Counted from the first letter of the stretch, positions 1 through 5,256 are shown. The stretch is 5,256 nucleotides of DNA from Halieaceae bacterium (GCA_018666295.1 JABIZW010000280.1:1-5256), one strand, 5' to 3'. Numbers and translations are program-made. Notes: generated by a model not told the origin, from the letters alone.

Positions 1-321
1 ACGAACACCTGCCCTGTCCAGCTTGTAGAGGGCATCGACCTCAGCATTGTGCCACGCCTCTTCCTGCTGCTTGCGCCCGTAACGAGAACCCTTTTCCATC
101 GCGCGCTGACGTCTGGAGTTACGCCCCTTTCGCCCTTCTTGATACTCCACTGCCTGCTTAAAACTGCGCTTCGCAGCTTCTTTGTAGACTTTGGCACAGC
201 GAATCTCGTCACCGCATCGGACGACGTAAACGGTGGCTTCCTTACCACTCATGAGCTGACGCAAGACCTCGTCAATGACGCCGTCTTCAACCAGTGGGAT
301 AATACGCTTAGGAATTTTCAT
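1..321 (-). CDS. RIO1-like serine/threonine protein kinase, N-terminal part (runs off the left edge)
   Basis: Reading the minus strand from the ATG at 319-321 gives 107 uninterrupted codons to the window edge, starting MKIPKRIIPLVEDGVIDEVL. The protein matches what I know of the bacterial RIO1-like kinases (PA4780-type in Pseudomonas, RIO1 domain PF01163). The helix before the kinase core is followed by the RIO nucleotide-binding segment SGKEATVYVV (residues 25-34), which replaces a classical glycine loop. Lys44 in CAKVYK is the expected ATP-phosphate-binding lysine. Residues 48-85 are a basic flexible-loop region typical of RIO N-lobes, and Glu94 in EAWHNAEVDAL fits the helix-C glutamate. 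The catalytic HGD and metal-binding motifs would lie beyond the edge, so activity cannot be judged. Physiological substrates in bacteria are poorly known. The protein should be cytoplasmic. There is no strong Shine-Dalgarno before the ATG, although the start matches the family N-terminus. It is divergent from the 549-2285 genes. Confidence 0.9.
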   Translation of the reverse strand, partial: MKIPKRIIPLVEDGVIDEVLRQLMSGKEATVYVVRCGDEIRCAKVYKEAAKRSFKQAVEYQEGRKGRNSRRQRAMEKGSRYGRKQQEEAWHNAEVDALYKLDRAGVR

Positions 322-548
322 AGAGTCGTTATACAGGAGCGAAGGCTCGTATGGGTAAGACAGGGTAAAATACGACCACAGAACGGTAAAAGTAGCCCTC
401 GTCTTGAAGTCCCAATTCAATTGAACCGGGCTCACTTACGAGCGCCTCTTAAGTCTGTTGCGTTCTGTCCTTTGGATTCACCATACACCCTCTGACTGGT
501 GTCTGTGGGTTAAGATGGTCGAGGCATTAAGCCAGAGGAGGGAGCGCT
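322..548. promoter_or_regulatory. Divergent intergenic region between the RIO-like kinase and the small membrane protein gene
   Basis: These 227 bp must hold the start signals for both divergent transcription units. No pair of good -35 and -10 hexamers stands out in either direction. On the minus strand TATAAC (plus 328-333) matches five of six -10 positions, but it lies only a few bases from the kinase ATG and has no clear -35. Visible structures are an imperfect 20-bp palindrome at 411-430 (central TTCAATTGAA at 416-425, flanked by CCC and GGG), three GGTAA-type repeats at 353-360, 363-370 and 384-391, and an inverted repeat TCGTAT (347-352) / ATACGA (370-375) that brackets the first two. 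A regulatory role is inference. Confidence 0.4.
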
Positions 549-719
549 ATGGGGATTATCGTGTTACTGACGCTGGTGTCAGCGGGTGTCGGTGCCGCGC
601 TCGGAGCAACCTTGAATCGCGTGGCTAAGGGTGCTTTGCTTGGCTTACTTTTGGGGCCAATTGGCTGGATCATTTTGTTTCTTTTACCGAGAGAAACGTC
701 GCATCCAAAAGACCCGTGA
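549..719 (+). CDS. Small membrane protein, 56 aa, two transmembrane segments
   Basis: The ATG at 549-551 opens 56 codons ending in TGA at 717-719. It follows a very good Shine-Dalgarno (AGGAGG at 536-541) with 7-nt spacing, the strongest ribosome-binding site in the window. The protein has a hydrophobic helix at residues 2-20, a short basic turn (NRVAKG, 23-28), a second hydrophobic segment at about 29-47 containing LGPIGWI, and a polar tail RETSHPKDP. The G-P-I-G-W pattern before an apolar run is common in small uncharacterised bacterial inner-membrane proteins of this size. I do not recognise a named family and assign no function. The stop lies 30 bp before the M81 peptidase start on the same strand, so co-transcription is likely. 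It is short enough to be missed by length-filtered gene callers. The ribosome-binding site and hydrophobic pattern argue that it is real. Confidence 0.72.
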   Translation: MGIIVLLTLVSAGVGAALGATLNRVAKGALLGLLLGPIGWIILFLLPRETSHPKDP

Positions 720-749
720 TTCGGTATCGCAACAACGAGGGGATATGCC

Positions 750-2285
750 ATGACCATCACTCGAATTTTCGTACTCCTGAGCATCTTCTCAGCATGGCCT
801 GTCCTATCGAGCGAAGAGTCTCGCTTAAACGTGGCTGTAATTGCCTATTCCCAGGAAACCTGCACGTTTTGTCCGGGCGGCGATTCTGAAATTAAGGACC
901 GCACATGGCGGGCCCCGTATGTCCCTGGCCATGCACTGACCGCAAGGCGTGAAGGGTTTGTGGGGGGCTTTATGCATGCAGCCAGCGAGTATGCCGACGT
1001 TACAGTTGTGGGGATTAATTCGCCCGACAGTGTGTACGGGGGTTCCTCCAGGAGCTGGGAAAGCAAAGAGAGCTTTGAGCACTTCATGGCAATCATCCTT
1101 GATGATCTTAGAGCAAAAATGCCCATAGACGCCGTGTATTTATCCCTTCATGGCGCCATGGCAGTTCGCGACATACCGCGCCCGGAAGCCGAAATCGCTC
1201 GTCGTATCAGGCAGGTGGTTGGCCCAAATGTTCCTATCGCAGGCTCCTTTGATTTGCACGGTAACGAGGATGAACAGTTCTTGAAGTGGGCGAACGCAGC
1301 CTTTGTGACGAAGCGTTACCCACACTATGATGCTTTTTTACAAGGAACACGCTCCGCCCGATACTTGTATCGGTCCATGAAGGGGCTCTATACGGCCACC
1401 ACTGCGACGCGTAAGCCGCCTGTCGTGACGGCAAGCGTACTGCAGTGGACCGGCCAGTCGCCTTCGATGGATATTATGGAGCGTGCCCGGCGGTGGGAAG
1501 CACGTGAGACCGACGCCTTCGTCAGCGTGTTTTATGGTTTCCCTTGGTCAGATGTTCCCGATATCGGTGCGACTGTCCACGTGGTCACCAACGATGATCA
1601 GGCGCTGGCCGACCGAATTGCTGACGACATGTCTGACTACATATGGCGCATGCGCAGTGGCTTTGCCCGTGGTGAATTCCCCATGCCGAGCGAGGCTGCG
1701 AAACGCACAATGCAGGCCGTTAGTCGGGGTGATGTGCCGGTGGTGTTGGGCGATTACTCAGACAGACCGGGGGATGCCACATGGATTTTGAAAGCACTCC
1801 TCAAAAACAACGTCAGCAAACTGATGTACGCGGCACTTCGCGATGAGTCGGCACTGGAGGCACTCAAAGCGCGTGGCGCCAAACCAGGGGATAAATTTGA
1901 CCGCGAAGTCGGTGGCTTTAGCGGCGAACAAGCGGGCACACCGGTGCGCATTACGGGGACAGTAAAGTACTTTGGTGAGGGCTGGGGCTTCGATCACATT
2001 GCAGTCATCGAATTCGGAAATCAAAACGTGCTGTTTCTCGTGCCGACCTACGTTCAGATTCGAACGACAGAACCGCTGTTCATTGCCAACCTAAATCCAG
2101 ATGACTACGACGTTTTTGTCGTGAAATCACGTGTCCACTTTCGGCGAGGATTCGATGAAACCGGCTACGCTAAAACAATTATGGTGGTGGATGCCCCCGG
2201 AGACTGGTTTGGGACAACGCGCCTTAATGCCTTGGACTACCAATACGCGCCGATAGACAGGCTTTACCCGTTCCAAGACCAATAA
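750..2285 (+). CDS. M81-family (MlrC-like) metallopeptidase with signal peptide
   Basis: This 511-residue protein belongs to the M81/MlrC family, named for the zinc enzyme that degrades linearised microcystin peptides. The MlrC N-terminal domain (PF07364) spans about 26-315 and the C-terminal domain (PF07171) about 331-507. Candidate metal or active-site residues, placed by family motifs, are E36 (SQETCTF, family SHETNTF), H134 (SLHGAM), D168 and H170 (FDLHGN) and H192 (YPHYD). The later motif GDYSDRPGDATW (334-345) is a shortened form of the usual DxxDNPGGG loop, and KSRVHFRRGF (459-468) is the conserved C-terminal motif. Residues 1-20 are a hydrophobic signal peptide ending near VLS/S, implying export, whereas many family members are cytoplasmic. 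A CxxC (C38, C41) sits beside E36. The start is supported by GAGGGG at 737-742 with 7-nt spacing. The true substrate is unknown; a peptide or small amide is likelier than microcystin. Probably co-transcribed with the 56-aa gene. Confidence 0.9.
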   Translation: MTITRIFVLLSIFSAWPVLSSEESRLNVAVIAYSQETCTFCPGGDSEIKDRTWRAPYVPGHALTARREGFVGGFMHAASEYADVTVVGINSPDSVYGGSSRSWESKESFEHFMAIILDDLRAKMPIDAVYLSLHGAMAVRDIPRPEAEIARRIRQVVGPNVPIAGSFDLHGNEDEQFLKWANAAFVTKRYPHYDAFLQGTRSARYLYRSMKGLYTATTATRKPPVVTASVLQWTGQSPSMDIMERARRWEARETDAFVSVFYGFPWSDVPDIGATVHVVTNDDQALADRIADDMSDYIWRMRSGFARGEFPMPSEAAKRTMQAVSRGDVPVVLGDYSDRPGDATWILKALLKNNVSKLMYAALRDESALEALKARGAKPGDKFDREVGGFSGEQAGTPVRITGTVKYFGEGWGFDHIAVIEFGNQNVLFLVPTYVQIRTTEPLFIANLNPDDYDVFVVKSRVHFRRGFDETGYAKTIMVVDAPGDWFGTTRLNALDYQYAPIDRLYPFQDQ

Positions 2286-2393
2286 GCAGAGACGAACAAT
2301 AAGCCCTAGGTTGGCAGTAAGAGACTAAAAAGGATCAACAGGATCAGCAACCAAGCCTATAAAAGGTAAGCAACTGCACTAAGCGACTGAAAT
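2286..2393. other. Intergenic region between the M81 gene and the tRNA-Ala 3' end (convergent)
   Basis: Transcription converges here from both sides. No good hairpin-plus-T-run terminator is visible for the peptidase gene on the plus strand. On the minus strand, downstream of the tRNA, a run of five T (plus 2327-2331) follows a weak GATC-loop-GATC pairing (plus 2333-2336 and 2342-2345), which may help end the tRNA transcript. A near-perfect 9-nt direct repeat with 13-bp period (AAGCAACTG at 2368-2376, AAGCGACTG at 2381-2389) lies just beyond the tRNA 3' end. Nothing here looks coding. Confidence 0.4.
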
Positions 2394-2469
2394 TGGTGGA
2401 GCCAGGCGGGATCGAACCGCCGACCTCAACACTGCCAGTGTTGCGCTCTCCCAGCTGAGCTATGGCCCC
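2394..2469 (-). tRNA. tRNA-Ala, anticodon GGC
   Basis: The reverse complement of 2394-2469 folds as a complete 76-nt tRNA with an encoded 3' CCA. The acceptor stem GGGGCCA pairs with TGGCTCC (one G-U pair) and A is the discriminator base. The D arm has GCTC/GAGC. The anticodon stem CAACA/TGTTG encloses the loop CTGGCAG, giving anticodon GGC, which reads GCC and GCU alanine codons. The variable loop is short, and the T arm is GGCGG/CCGCC around TTCGATC. All arms pair without mismatches apart from the wobble. It is transcribed in the same direction as gltX, which lies about 2.2 kb upstream relative to tRNA transcription. No second tRNA gene is visible next to it. Confidence 0.97.
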
Positions 2470-2499
2470 AAATCACGTGGTACTTGAATGACGGGCGCA

Positions 2500-2528
2500 A
2501 GTATATCCACATTTATTTAGGACGGCTA
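2500..2528 (-). promoter_or_regulatory. Candidate sigma-70 promoter for tRNA-Ala with GC-rich discriminator
   Basis: On the minus strand TATACT (plus 2500-2505) matches the -10 consensus at five of six positions. With a 17-bp spacer, the hexamer TAGCCG (plus 2523-2528) would be a poor -35, matching three of six. The bases just downstream of the -10, TGCGCCCG, form a GC-rich discriminator, a known feature of tRNA and rRNA promoters repressed by ppGpp in the stringent response. Transcription would begin about 20-25 nt before the mature tRNA 5' end, leaving a leader for RNase P to remove. The -10 and discriminator are convincing; the -35 is not. Confidence 0.5.
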
Positions 2529-2720
2529 ATCTTCTGGCCCACTTTTCTCTCGCATCCTACGTAAAAGCCATTTACACGGGTCATAACGGAGACGAACGGC
2601 GGAGCCCACCCCTGCAAACACCTCCTCTGCTCTTCTCTTCTCTGCTCGCGTCCCCTCGCTCCCACGCGTCGCACTTAATTGCGCCACTCCAGTTTTCAGA
2701 TGCCCGGCGTGAGCGGTCAA
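2526..2720 (-). CDS. Doubtful small ORF, up to 64 aa, cysteine- and arginine-containing C-terminus
   Basis: An open frame runs on the minus strand from a TTG at 2718-2720 to TAG at 2526-2528. The first half is low-complexity, derived from the purine-rich strand (RAEKRRAEEV around residues 26-35). The second half, ending VRLRYDPCKWLLRRMREK then SGPED, looks more protein-like, with a tryptophan, a cysteine and an amphipathic basic helix. GAGGAG on the minus strand could serve an internal GTG start that would leave about 27 residues. The TAG overlaps the candidate -35 of the tRNA-Ala promoter. I do not recognise the product. It could be a small gene, a dispersed non-coding repeat that happens to be open, or chance. 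Confidence 0.2.
   Translation of the reverse strand: MTAHAGHLKTGVAQLSATRGSEGTRAEKRRAEEVFAGVGSAVRLRYDPCKWLLRRMREKSGPED
2621..2663 (+). repeat. Pyrimidine-rich tract with 13-nt mirror repeat
   Basis: The plus strand is almost wholly C and T here, with five G interruptions. At its core CTCTTCTCTTCTC (2630-2642) reads the same backwards, a short mirror repeat. Purine/pyrimidine mirror tracts can adopt unusual DNA structures when long, but this one is short and interrupted, so only compositional bias is claimed. Confidence 0.5.
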
Positions 2721-2832
2721 ACTAAGGATTGATAACCATCGACGTCAACGCTAAATTGATCGCGTGCATGTATTTCTAAGAACTGCCTGCAACATAAAAA
2801 AATATAACGATAAGTAGAAAAGAGGTAATGCT

Positions 2833-4086
2833 ATGCAAGACCGTATTAACACGCGCACTCGCGCGTTCCGTCCGCGAAAATCGACCTTGAAGCTGTCTGC
2901 TTTTGCGGCAGTTCTGCCCGCTCTATTAGTGGCGTGTGGCGGTGGGGGTAGTAACGGCGACTACACACCGCCGACAATTAGCCCCCCAGTACTCGAGCCC
3001 TTCCCAGCGGCCGACTACTCGGCTGTCGATGCAGCATTCCAAACTTTCATTGATGATAGCGACATCTTTGACGGCATTAGTTACGTCTTGGTTGACAAAG
3101 ACGGCGTTGCCCATCAAAAAGTGTTTGGCGATCACACGACAGATCTCATCACAATGCTGGCATCAACGAGCAAAGTACCGGTCGTTATGGCGATCATGGC
3201 ACTCGACGAAGACACGGACGTTGATTTTTCGATCGGCGAGCCCGTCAGCACGTACCTCCCTTTTGACGGCGTTTACGCCGACCGGACGGTTGAGCAAATG
3301 GTCAGCAATACGTCAGGAATTCCTGGACTCCGTTTGCTGAGTAACGGCTATGGCTCACCCGTAGGTCCGACGCTGGCCGACTTCAATCACCTGTGTCAGT
3401 TCGTTGGCCAACCCTGGATGAATTTTGAGGTTTGTGGGCAAATGCTGGTTCAAAACGAACTCCCGACGACAAATCCTCCGGGCAGCGTTTTCGACTACGG
3501 TGGCAGCCAGTGGCAGATCGCGGGAATGACTGCGGCCATTGCAAACAACTCCAGTTGGAACCAACTTTTCGACGAGTACATCGGCACGCCCTGTGAACTC
3601 GACGTTTTCACCTTCGGAAACCCATGGGACGAGCTTTCAGCCACCGGCAATACCTACACCTCATTCGACGGGGTATCTGCAGACAGCATGCCAGGCCAGC
3701 AAAATCCAAACGTCGAGGGGGGTGGGATCACGAATCTGTCCGATTACGCGAAGCTGCTGCAAGTCCACCTCAACGGGGGGTTTTGTGGCGAGACGCAAGT
3801 GCTTAGCGAGGCTTCTCTACTGTCGATGCGGCAGGACCGAGGCAGCCTGACCTTTAACCCTACTCCCTATGGGATGGGCTGGTGGATAGCGGGCGATCAG
3901 CCTGGCGTTTACACCGATGCGGGCGCGTTTGGGGCCATTAGCTTCATGGATGTACGACGCGGAATCGCTGGGTTTATCGCCATTGACGACTACACCAGTA
4001 GAGACTCTGGCGCGCCACCTGCGTTCTTACGTCAAGTGGCATTACCGCTGATTCAAGAAGCCTTAGACGCGCGCTACTCAAACTAG
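2833..4086 (+). CDS. Lipoprotein serine hydrolase, class C beta-lactamase/esterase superfamily
   Basis: This 417-residue protein fits the beta-lactamase/penicillin-binding superfamily (PF00144). An N-terminal signal with a long basic n-region ends in the lipobox LVAC, with Cys35 as lipidation site, then GGGGSNG and a proline-rich linker to about residue 58. Gly at +2 of the mature protein suggests outer-membrane placement. The catalytic SxxK is S111-T-S-K114, giving nucleophile and general base. Y222 in FDYGGSQWQIAG occupies the second (YxN-like) motif, though with Gly-Gly rather than x-Asn. The third motif (KTG or HxG) appears as D362-A-G364 in TDAGAFGAIS. Family members include esterases, D-aminopeptidases, carboxypeptidases and beta-lactamases, so the substrate is open; antibiotic resistance should not be assumed. 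C188, C201, C254 and C318 could form disulfides. AGAGG at 2821-2825, 7 nt before the ATG, supports this start. It is monocistronic by its terminator. Confidence 0.88.
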   Translation: MQDRINTRTRAFRPRKSTLKLSAFAAVLPALLVACGGGGSNGDYTPPTISPPVLEPFPAADYSAVDAAFQTFIDDSDIFDGISYVLVDKDGVAHQKVFGDHTTDLITMLASTSKVPVVMAIMALDEDTDVDFSIGEPVSTYLPFDGVYADRTVEQMVSNTSGIPGLRLLSNGYGSPVGPTLADFNHLCQFVGQPWMNFEVCGQMLVQNELPTTNPPGSVFDYGGSQWQIAGMTAAIANNSSWNQLFDEYIGTPCELDVFTFGNPWDELSATGNTYTSFDGVSADSMPGQQNPNVEGGGITNLSDYAKLLQVHLNGGFCGETQVLSEASLLSMRQDRGSLTFNPTPYGMGWWIAGDQPGVYTDAGAFGAISFMDVRRGIAGFIAIDDYTSRDSGAPPAFLRQVALPLIQEALDARYSN

Positions 4087-4116
4087 CTTTGTCTTAGGCT
4101 CAGTGAGCATTAAATG

Positions 4117-4148
4117 CGGTGCGTGCAGCGCTACGGCGCACCGTTTTT
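4117..4148 (+). terminator. Rho-independent terminator of the serine hydrolase gene
   Basis: CGGTGCG (4117-4123) pairs perfectly with CGCACCG (4137-4143), a GC-rich 7-bp stem around a 13-nt loop, followed at once by five T (4144-4148). It lies 30 bp after the hydrolase stop and about 57 bp before the next start, separating the two plus-strand genes into different transcription units. Confidence 0.82.
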
Positions 4149-4205
4149 GGTATCAGGGCCCCGCCAACTTTGTTATTGTTCAGCGACAAATAGTGGAGAT
4201 ACAAC

Positions 4206-4634
4206 GTGTTGGGTCAACTTCTTTTAGGGGTAACGGGTGCAATTTTTTTCGGCTTGGGCGTTGTTAGCGTCTACGACCCGGAAATACCGGCACAATGGTC
4301 GGGCCTCTTCATCGCGACTCAGGACGCCTATGCTGAGATTGCAGCGATGTACGGTGGCCTTCAGATTGCCATTGGCTCAATTCTTATCGCCTCAGCACTG
4401 ATTAAGGAATACCTGAAAGCGGGGCTTTGGCTTCTTTTCGTGATTATCAGCTACATTGCGGCGGCACGCGCGATCACAGTATTTCGTGAACTCGACTCCA
4501 ACGTCGAAGTCGCCGGCAGCCAGGTCGGCATCGAAATGACGTCCAGTTTTACAAGCTACACCTGGAGTGTCTTGAGCTTTGAGGTGGCCGTTTCGCTTCT
4601 CGCCCTAATTGCCCTGCTCAACCGTCCTCGATAA
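4206..4634 (+). CDS. DUF4345-type four-helix membrane protein
   Basis: This 142-residue protein starts with GTG at 4206-4208, with GGAG at 4195-4198 and 7-nt spacing. It has four predicted membrane segments at about residues 4-22, 46-66, 72-92 and 119-138. The segment AYAEIAAMYGGLQIAIG (41-57) matches the motif I associate with DUF4345 (PF14248), where an E-x-x-x-M-Y-G-G signature precedes the second helix. The stretch of about 25 residues between helices three and four is polar and acidic. The molecular function of the family is unknown and nothing in the neighbours defines it. The upstream terminator implies its own promoter in 4149-4190, where I find no convincing one. Its TAA (4632-4634) is immediately followed by the complement of the gltX stop, with no bases between. 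Confidence 0.75.
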   Translation: MLGQLLLGVTGAIFFGLGVVSVYDPEIPAQWSGLFIATQDAYAEIAAMYGGLQIAIGSILIASALIKEYLKAGLWLLFVIISYIAAARAITVFRELDSNVEVAGSQVGIEMTSSFTSYTWSVLSFEVAVSLLALIALLNRPR

Positions 4635-5256
4635 TCATCCGGCGAGGGCAGCGTACTCTTTTTCGAGCCGTTTCAACGCTTTCTTTGAGACACCACCGAC
4701 CACCGCAATAGCGGTTCGAAGGCGCGCACGTGTTAGATCCGGCCCCAGAATCGACATTGAATCTGGAATGGAATACGCACTCGCCTTACCCGATATCGCG
4801 ACAAACAAAGGAGCAAAAAGTATTTTGGGCTTTACACCGAGCGCATCAGATAGCGCTTTAAGGCTTGTAAATAAAGCCCCACGATCCCACTCCTGCTGTG
4901 CCTCCAGTCGCCAAAGAACGAACTGAAGACGCTTCGTAAGCTCGTCCTGTGATTCAGCCGTTCCCTCAAATAATTGGGGTGTGAGTGGCACCTCACCAGA
5001 CAATAAATAAGCCGACATGGGTACAAAGTCCGACAGGACCTCCATTCGACCTTGGGCATGCGGTATCAGTTTCGCCAAGGTGTCATCATTCCAAAGCCAC
5101 GCCTTGAGCCTCGCCTTAAGCTGATCAAGATCAAAGTCCTCGCGCAGCCATAATCCGTTGAGCCACTTGAGCTTCTCAACGTCGAAAATCGGTCCACCGA
5201 GTGACACGCGATCAATATCGAACGCCGCCAGCATCTGGTCGAGCGAAAACTTTTCT
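4635..5256 (-). CDS. gltX: Glutamate--tRNA ligase, C-terminal part (runs off the right edge)
   Basis: The minus-strand frame is open from the window edge to TGA (plus 4635-4637), giving 206 complete codons. It begins EKFSLDQMLAAFDIDRVSLG and continues GGPIFDVEKLKWLNGLWLRE, a strongly conserved block of bacterial glutamyl-tRNA synthetase just after the KMSKS region, where the stem-contact domain leads into the helical anticodon-binding domain. The end is also typical, with LFVAISGKASAYSIPDSM followed by LGPDLTRARLRTAI and a lysine-rich helix. The enzyme charges tRNA-Glu with glutamate in the cytoplasm. The Rossmann catalytic domain, HIGH and KMSKS motifs lie outside the window. An internal ATG at 5232-5234 is not the start, because homology continues upstream of it. 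The gene is convergent with the DUF4345 gene, with no gap and no visible terminator between them. Confidence 0.95.
   Translation of the reverse strand, partial: EKFSLDQMLAAFDIDRVSLGGPIFDVEKLKWLNGLWLREDFDLDQLKARLKAWLWNDDTLAKLIPHAQGRMEVLSDFVPMSAYLLSGEVPLTPQLFEGTAESQDELTKRLQFVLWRLEAQQEWDRGALFTSLKALSDALGVKPKILFAPLFVAISGKASAYSIPDSMSILGPDLTRARLRTAIAVVGGVSKKALKRLEKEYAALAG

Larger units (their letters stand above)
2470..2832. other. Gene-poor region between tRNA-Ala and the serine hydrolase gene
   Basis: These 363 bp contain no gene I can firmly support. From left to right they hold the tRNA promoter (about 2500-2528), a small inverted repeat GTAAA/TTTAC (2561-2565 and 2571-2575), a paired AACGG direct repeat ten bases apart (2585-2589, 2595-2599), a pyrimidine-rich plus-strand tract (2621-2663), and an AT-rich stretch before the hydrolase start. 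Within the last, TATAAC at 2803-2808 resembles a -10 box 24 nt upstream of the ATG, but no matching -35 is seen. A 64-codon minus-strand ORF crosses the middle and is listed separately as doubtful. Confidence 0.5.

Noticed and set aside
49..495. 148-codon plus-strand open frame
   Set aside because: Most of it lies antisense to the RIO-like kinase N-terminus, whose conserved residues clearly define the real frame. The remainder has no family-like sequence.
527..784. 85-codon minus-strand open frame
   Set aside because: It is the antisense shadow of the 56-aa membrane protein gene and the peptidase start. It lacks recognisable features, while the plus-strand ORF has a strong ribosome-binding site and two clean membrane segments.
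750..2285. Naming the peptidase mlrC with a microcystin-degrading role
   Set aside because: No mlrA, mlrB or mlrD is present in the window, the protein carries a signal peptide and divergent motifs, and most M81 family members occur outside microcystin degraders.
2368..2389. Direct repeat AAGCAACTG / AAGCGACTG beside the tRNA 3' end
   Set aside because: Only two imperfect copies with no further units, too little to call a tandem repeat or integration scar.
2289..2597. GAGACGAAC occurs at 2289-2297 and 2589-2597, on either side of tRNA-Ala, suggesting attachment-site or target-duplication repeats
   Set aside because: A 9-bp match over 300 bp can arise by chance, it does not overlap the tRNA 3' end as attachment sites usually do, and there is no integrase or transposase in the window.
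2833..4086. Calling the hydrolase a beta-lactamase resistance gene
   Set aside because: The superfamily is dominated by esterases and peptidases, and the second and third motifs here differ from those of true class C beta-lactamases.
4609..4926. 105-codon plus-strand open frame
   Set aside because: It lies antisense to the conserved gltX C-terminus and overlaps the end of the DUF4345 gene.
1..5256. Search by eye for CRISPR arrays, insertion sequences, phage genes or a toxin-antitoxin/defence module
   Set aside because: No regularly spaced repeats, terminal inverted repeats, transposase or integrase motifs, or recognisable defence domains were found.

Overview
The window looks like an ordinary stretch of chromosome from a free-living, probably marine, gammaproteobacterium. 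Three things point there: the glutamyl-tRNA synthetase tail and the bacterial RIO kinase N-terminus read like pseudomonad or Cellvibrionales/Halieaceae-type sequences, the tRNA-Ala is a normal gammaproteobacterial type, and base composition is moderate. The lineage is inferred from remembered family sequences, not from a search.

Layout, left to right. (1) 1-321, minus: N-terminal 107 codons of a RIO1-like protein kinase running off the left edge. (2) 322-548: divergent intergenic region with a near-palindrome and three helically phased GGTAA repeats. (3) 549-719, plus: a 56-residue protein with two membrane segments, followed 30 bp later by (4) 750-2285, plus: an M81/MlrC-family metallopeptidase with an N-terminal signal peptide. 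These two probably form an operon. (5) 2394-2469, minus: tRNA-Ala(GGC) with encoded CCA and a candidate promoter at about 2500-2528. (6) 2470-2832: gene-poor region holding that promoter, a pyrimidine-rich tract and a doubtful 64-codon ORF. (7) 2833-4086, plus: a lipoprotein serine hydrolase of the class C beta-lactamase/esterase superfamily, ending in a clear rho-independent terminator (4117-4148). (8) 4206-4634, plus: a four-helix DUF4345 membrane protein. (9) 4635-5256, minus: C-terminal part of gltX, whose stop codon abuts the stop codon of the DUF4345 gene.

The housekeeping parts are translation-related: gltX and tRNA-Ala share the minus strand, with two plus-strand genes lying between them. 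The accessory parts are envelope-directed hydrolases (exported M81 peptidase, lipoprotein serine hydrolase) and two small membrane proteins. I see no sequence evidence that the accessory genes form one pathway, and no mobile element, CRISPR array, phage or defence module. The observations most worth checking are the short membrane ORF paired with the exported M81 peptidase, the odd motif variants in that peptidase, the unexplained element at 2526-2720, and the arrangement between gltX and tRNA-Ala.
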